A program made the position numbers and the translations under genes. The notes under the pieces were generated by a model. It was not told the origin of the DNA. It was given only the letters and a program-made list of their open reading frames with translations, and did not search any database. From the NCBI GenBank assembly GCA_019423795.1, contig JAHZAT010000062.1:1-6388 (forward strand): DNA of 6,388 bases. The letters are read 5' to 3'. This document shows, one piece after another, positions 4,578 through 6,388 of the stretch (position 1 is its first letter; each line of letters opens with the position of its first letter). This stretch comes from Clostridiales bacterium (GTDB taxonomy: Bacteria; Bacillota; Clostridia; Lachnospirales; Lachnospiraceae).

Positions 4578-6388
4578 TCGTGAAAAAACCCATAAATAGA
4601 CTCTGCAGTACTTTGATTCATGCCAGGAACATTTAAAAGTTCCGTAACTGTTGCTGTCTTGATTTGTCCAAGATCTTTAAAATACTTCATTAATTCTTTT
4701 CGTCTCTTTGGTCCAACGCCTTTGATGTCATCAAGAACAGAATGTACTTGCCCTTTTGCACGCAATGACCTGTGATATTCGATCGCAAAACGATGGGCTT
4801 CATCCTGTATCCTCGTCACAAGTAAAAATGCTTCGCTGTTTGGCGCAAATATGATTTCCTCGTTGTTATAATACAAGCCTCTCGTTCTATGATCATCATC
4901 TTTGACCATTCCACATACTGGAATATCAAGTCCCAAATGATCCAGCACACGAAGTGCAACATTGACCTGTCCTTTTCCTCCATCCATCATCAGAATATCC
5001 GGAAATTTTGTAAAACTGCCAAGTGTAGTGTCTTTCCCTTGTTCTTTCAGTTCTTCTAGTTCTTTCTTTCCATGAAGAAATCTTCTGGTCAAAACTTCTT
5101 CCATACTGGCATAGTCATCCGGACCTTCAATGGTTCTTAAACGGAACTTGCGATAATCTCTTCTTCTTGCTTTTCCTCTTTCAAATACGACCATGGATGC
5201 TACGGTCTGAAATCCACTGATATTAGAAATATCAAATGCCTCCATTCGATTCAAGCCTTCCATCCCGAGCAATTCTTCAATCTCATGAACTGCCCCGATC
5301 GTCCTTCTTTCTTCCCGTTTGATCTTTTCACGATCCATTCTTAATACATTCTGGGCATTTTCCTTTGCCATCTCTACCATCTTGTGTTTTTGCCCACGCA
5401 CTGGTATCTTAAAATGTACTTTTGCTCCTCGTTTCTTCGACAACCATTCTTCAATGATCTCCTTTTCTGAAATATCATGTTCCAGAAAGATTTCCCCTGG
5501 AAGATAAGGTGTCCCCGCATAAAACTGTTTGACAAAAGCTCCTAAAACTTCTTCCTTTGAACTTTCCTCATCTGCTTCCATATGAAAATGTTCTCTTCCA
5601 AGAAGCTTTCCTTGGCGGATAAAGAAAATAGATACGACAACATCCTTATCATCCTGTGCCATTGCAATAATGTCACGGTCCTCAAACGCATACGTATTGA
5701 TCTTCTGACGGTCCATGATCCGCTCAATACTCTTGAGCAAATCTCTGTATTCCATTGCCTGTTCAAATTCCAATTCATCCGATGCTTTTTGCATTTTCCC
5801 CTGAAGCATTTTTGCAACCTGTTTATAATTTCCATTTAGAAACTTGATTGTTTCTTCGATCTGTTTTGCATATTCTTCCTTGGATATATATCCTTGGCAT
5901 GGTGCATCACACTGCTTGATCTGATAGTACAGACAAGGCCTGTCCTTCCCTGTATCTTTTGGAAGTCTTCGGTTACAGGTACGGATCTTAAAGATCTTGC
6001 GAAGCAGCTCGATCGTATCATTTACTGCTCCTGCACTCGTATAAGGTCCGAAATACTTTCCTCCATCTGCTTTCATCTTCCTTGCCAGCATGATTCTTGG
6101 AAATTCTTCATTGACCGTTACTTTAATGTAAGGATAGCCTTTGTCATCTTTCAGTTTTGTATTATATTTTGGATGATGCTCTTTGATCAGATTGTTCTCA
6201 AGCACTAAAGCTTCCAGTTCTGAATCCGTGATGATATATTCAAAATAAGCAACATTCTTTACCATATGCTGAATCTTCACAGACAGATTCCGGCTGTCTT
6301 GAAAATACTGACGCACACGATTACATAACTTGATCGCTTTTCCAACGTAAATGATCTCATCTTTGCTATTATGCATCAAATAAACTCC
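4565..6388 (-). CDS. uvrC: UvrC, excinuclease ABC subunit C (5' end cut by window edge)
   Basis: UvrC makes both incisions around a lesion in nucleotide excision repair after UvrA and UvrB load. 607 residues are visible; the frame is open to the right edge and enters as GVYLMHNS, so the true start lies a few codons outside, and the in-frame TTG or ATG near 6379 is not the start. Using the first visible residue as 1: the GIY-YIG nuclease that makes the 3' cut occupies about 1-95 (GVYLM, then IIYVGKA, with Arg24 in CNRVRQYF); four cysteines at 138, 152, 160 and 164 match the conserved Cys set that holds an iron-sulfur cluster in E. coli UvrC; the UVR motif for UvrB contact is at about 189-225; the RNase H-like domain for the 5' cut has Asp386 in FDISNISG, Asp469 in MMDGGKGQ and His532 in DEAHRFA; two helix-hairpin-helix units close the protein (IKGVGPKRR and LLNVPGMN). 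All catalytic residues are intact. It is followed by hprK after 61 bases; that neighbourhood does not suggest a shared function. Confidence 0.97.
   Translation of the reverse strand, partial: GVYLMHNSKDEIIYVGKAIKLCNRVRQYFQDSRNLSVKIQHMVKNVAYFEYIITDSELEALVLENNLIKEHHPKYNTKLKDDKGYPYIKVTVNEEFPRIMLARKMKADGGKYFGPYTSAGAVNDTIELLRKIFKIRTCNRRLPKDTGKDRPCLYYQIKQCDAPCQGYISKEEYAKQIEETIKFLNGNYKQVAKMLQGKMQKASDELEFEQAMEYRDLLKSIERIMDRQKINTYAFEDRDIIAMAQDDKDVVVSIFFIRQGKLLGREHFHMEADEESSKEEVLGAFVKQFYAGTPYLPGEIFLEHDISEKEIIEEWLSKKRGAKVHFKIPVRGQKHKMVEMAKENAQNVLRMDREKIKREERRTIGAVHEIEELLGMEGLNRMEAFDISNISGFQTVASMVVFERGKARRRDYRKFRLRTIEGPDDYASMEEVLTRRFLHGKKELEELKEQGKDTTLGSFTKFPDILMMDGGKGQVNVALRVLDHLGLDIPVCGMVKDDDHRTRGLYYNNEEIIFAPNSEAFLLVTRIQDEAHRFAIEYHRSLRAKGQVHSVLDDIKGVGPKRRKELMKYFKDLGQIKTATVTELLNVPGMNQSTAESIYGFFHDSKQ

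Noticed and set aside
5542..5835. A 97-codon minus-strand frame within uvrC
   Set aside because: It is a frame-shifted reading of the UVR-motif region of an intact uvrC; the composition is Arg/Met-rich and matches no known family.
6377..6379. TTG (or the next ATG) as the uvrC start
   Set aside because: The frame stays open upstream and reads GVYLM, the first half of the GIY-YIG motif, so the real start is outside the window.
1..6388. A novel defence, mobile or CRISPR-like system
   Set aside because: All six genes are recognised housekeeping families in one direction with tight spacing, normal length and intact key residues. No repeats in array form, transposase, integrase or foreign-looking composition is visible.

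Overview
This window looks like an ordinary core-chromosome segment of a low-to-moderate-GC Gram-positive bacterium (Bacillota, class Clostridia). Lachnospiraceae is my best guess. The support is the AT-leaning composition (about 40% GC by eye), strong AAGGAG/GGAGG-type ribosome binding sites, a full HPr kinase/phosphorylase with its IRG-type signature, a WhiA protein, and the gene order uvrC-hprK-glucokinase-murB-rapZ-whiA. The family-level assignment is inference from gene order and protein style, not from a database match.

All six genes lie on the minus strand, so transcription runs from the right end to the left end. From right to left they are: uvrC, missing its first codons at the right edge (4565-6388); hprK (3568-4503); a ROK-family glucokinase (2627-3562); murB (1649-2557); rapZ/yvcJ (779-1633); and whiA, cut by the left edge (1-775). 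Gaps are 61, 5, 69, 15 and 3 bases, and no intergenic stretch reaches 300 bases. Plus-strand open frames are all shadows of these genes. The densest spacing (hprK-glk and rapZ-whiA) suggests translational coupling. A plausible extended -10 promoter lies between uvrC and hprK, so the last five genes may form their own transcript. The 69-base glk-murB gap holds a perfect 11-bp stem with a 5-base loop.

The genes tie carbon status to envelope synthesis. HprK phosphorylates HPr at its regulatory serine, the signal for carbon catabolite repression. The ROK kinase makes glucose-6-phosphate from non-PTS glucose. MurB makes UDP-MurNAc for peptidoglycan. RapZ/YvcJ belongs to a family that regulates amino-sugar (glucosamine-6-phosphate/UDP-GlcNAc) supply. 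WhiA links growth to division or development. UvrC is the nucleotide excision repair nuclease and is probably only a neighbour. The gene yvcK/glmR, which sits between yvcJ and whiA in Bacillus, is absent from that position here.

I found no mobile element, CRISPR array, RNA gene, toxin-antitoxin or defence-type system. The points worth a second look are the glk-murB hairpin, the missing yvcK, the glucokinase placed beside hprK, and the non-basic C-terminus of RapZ.
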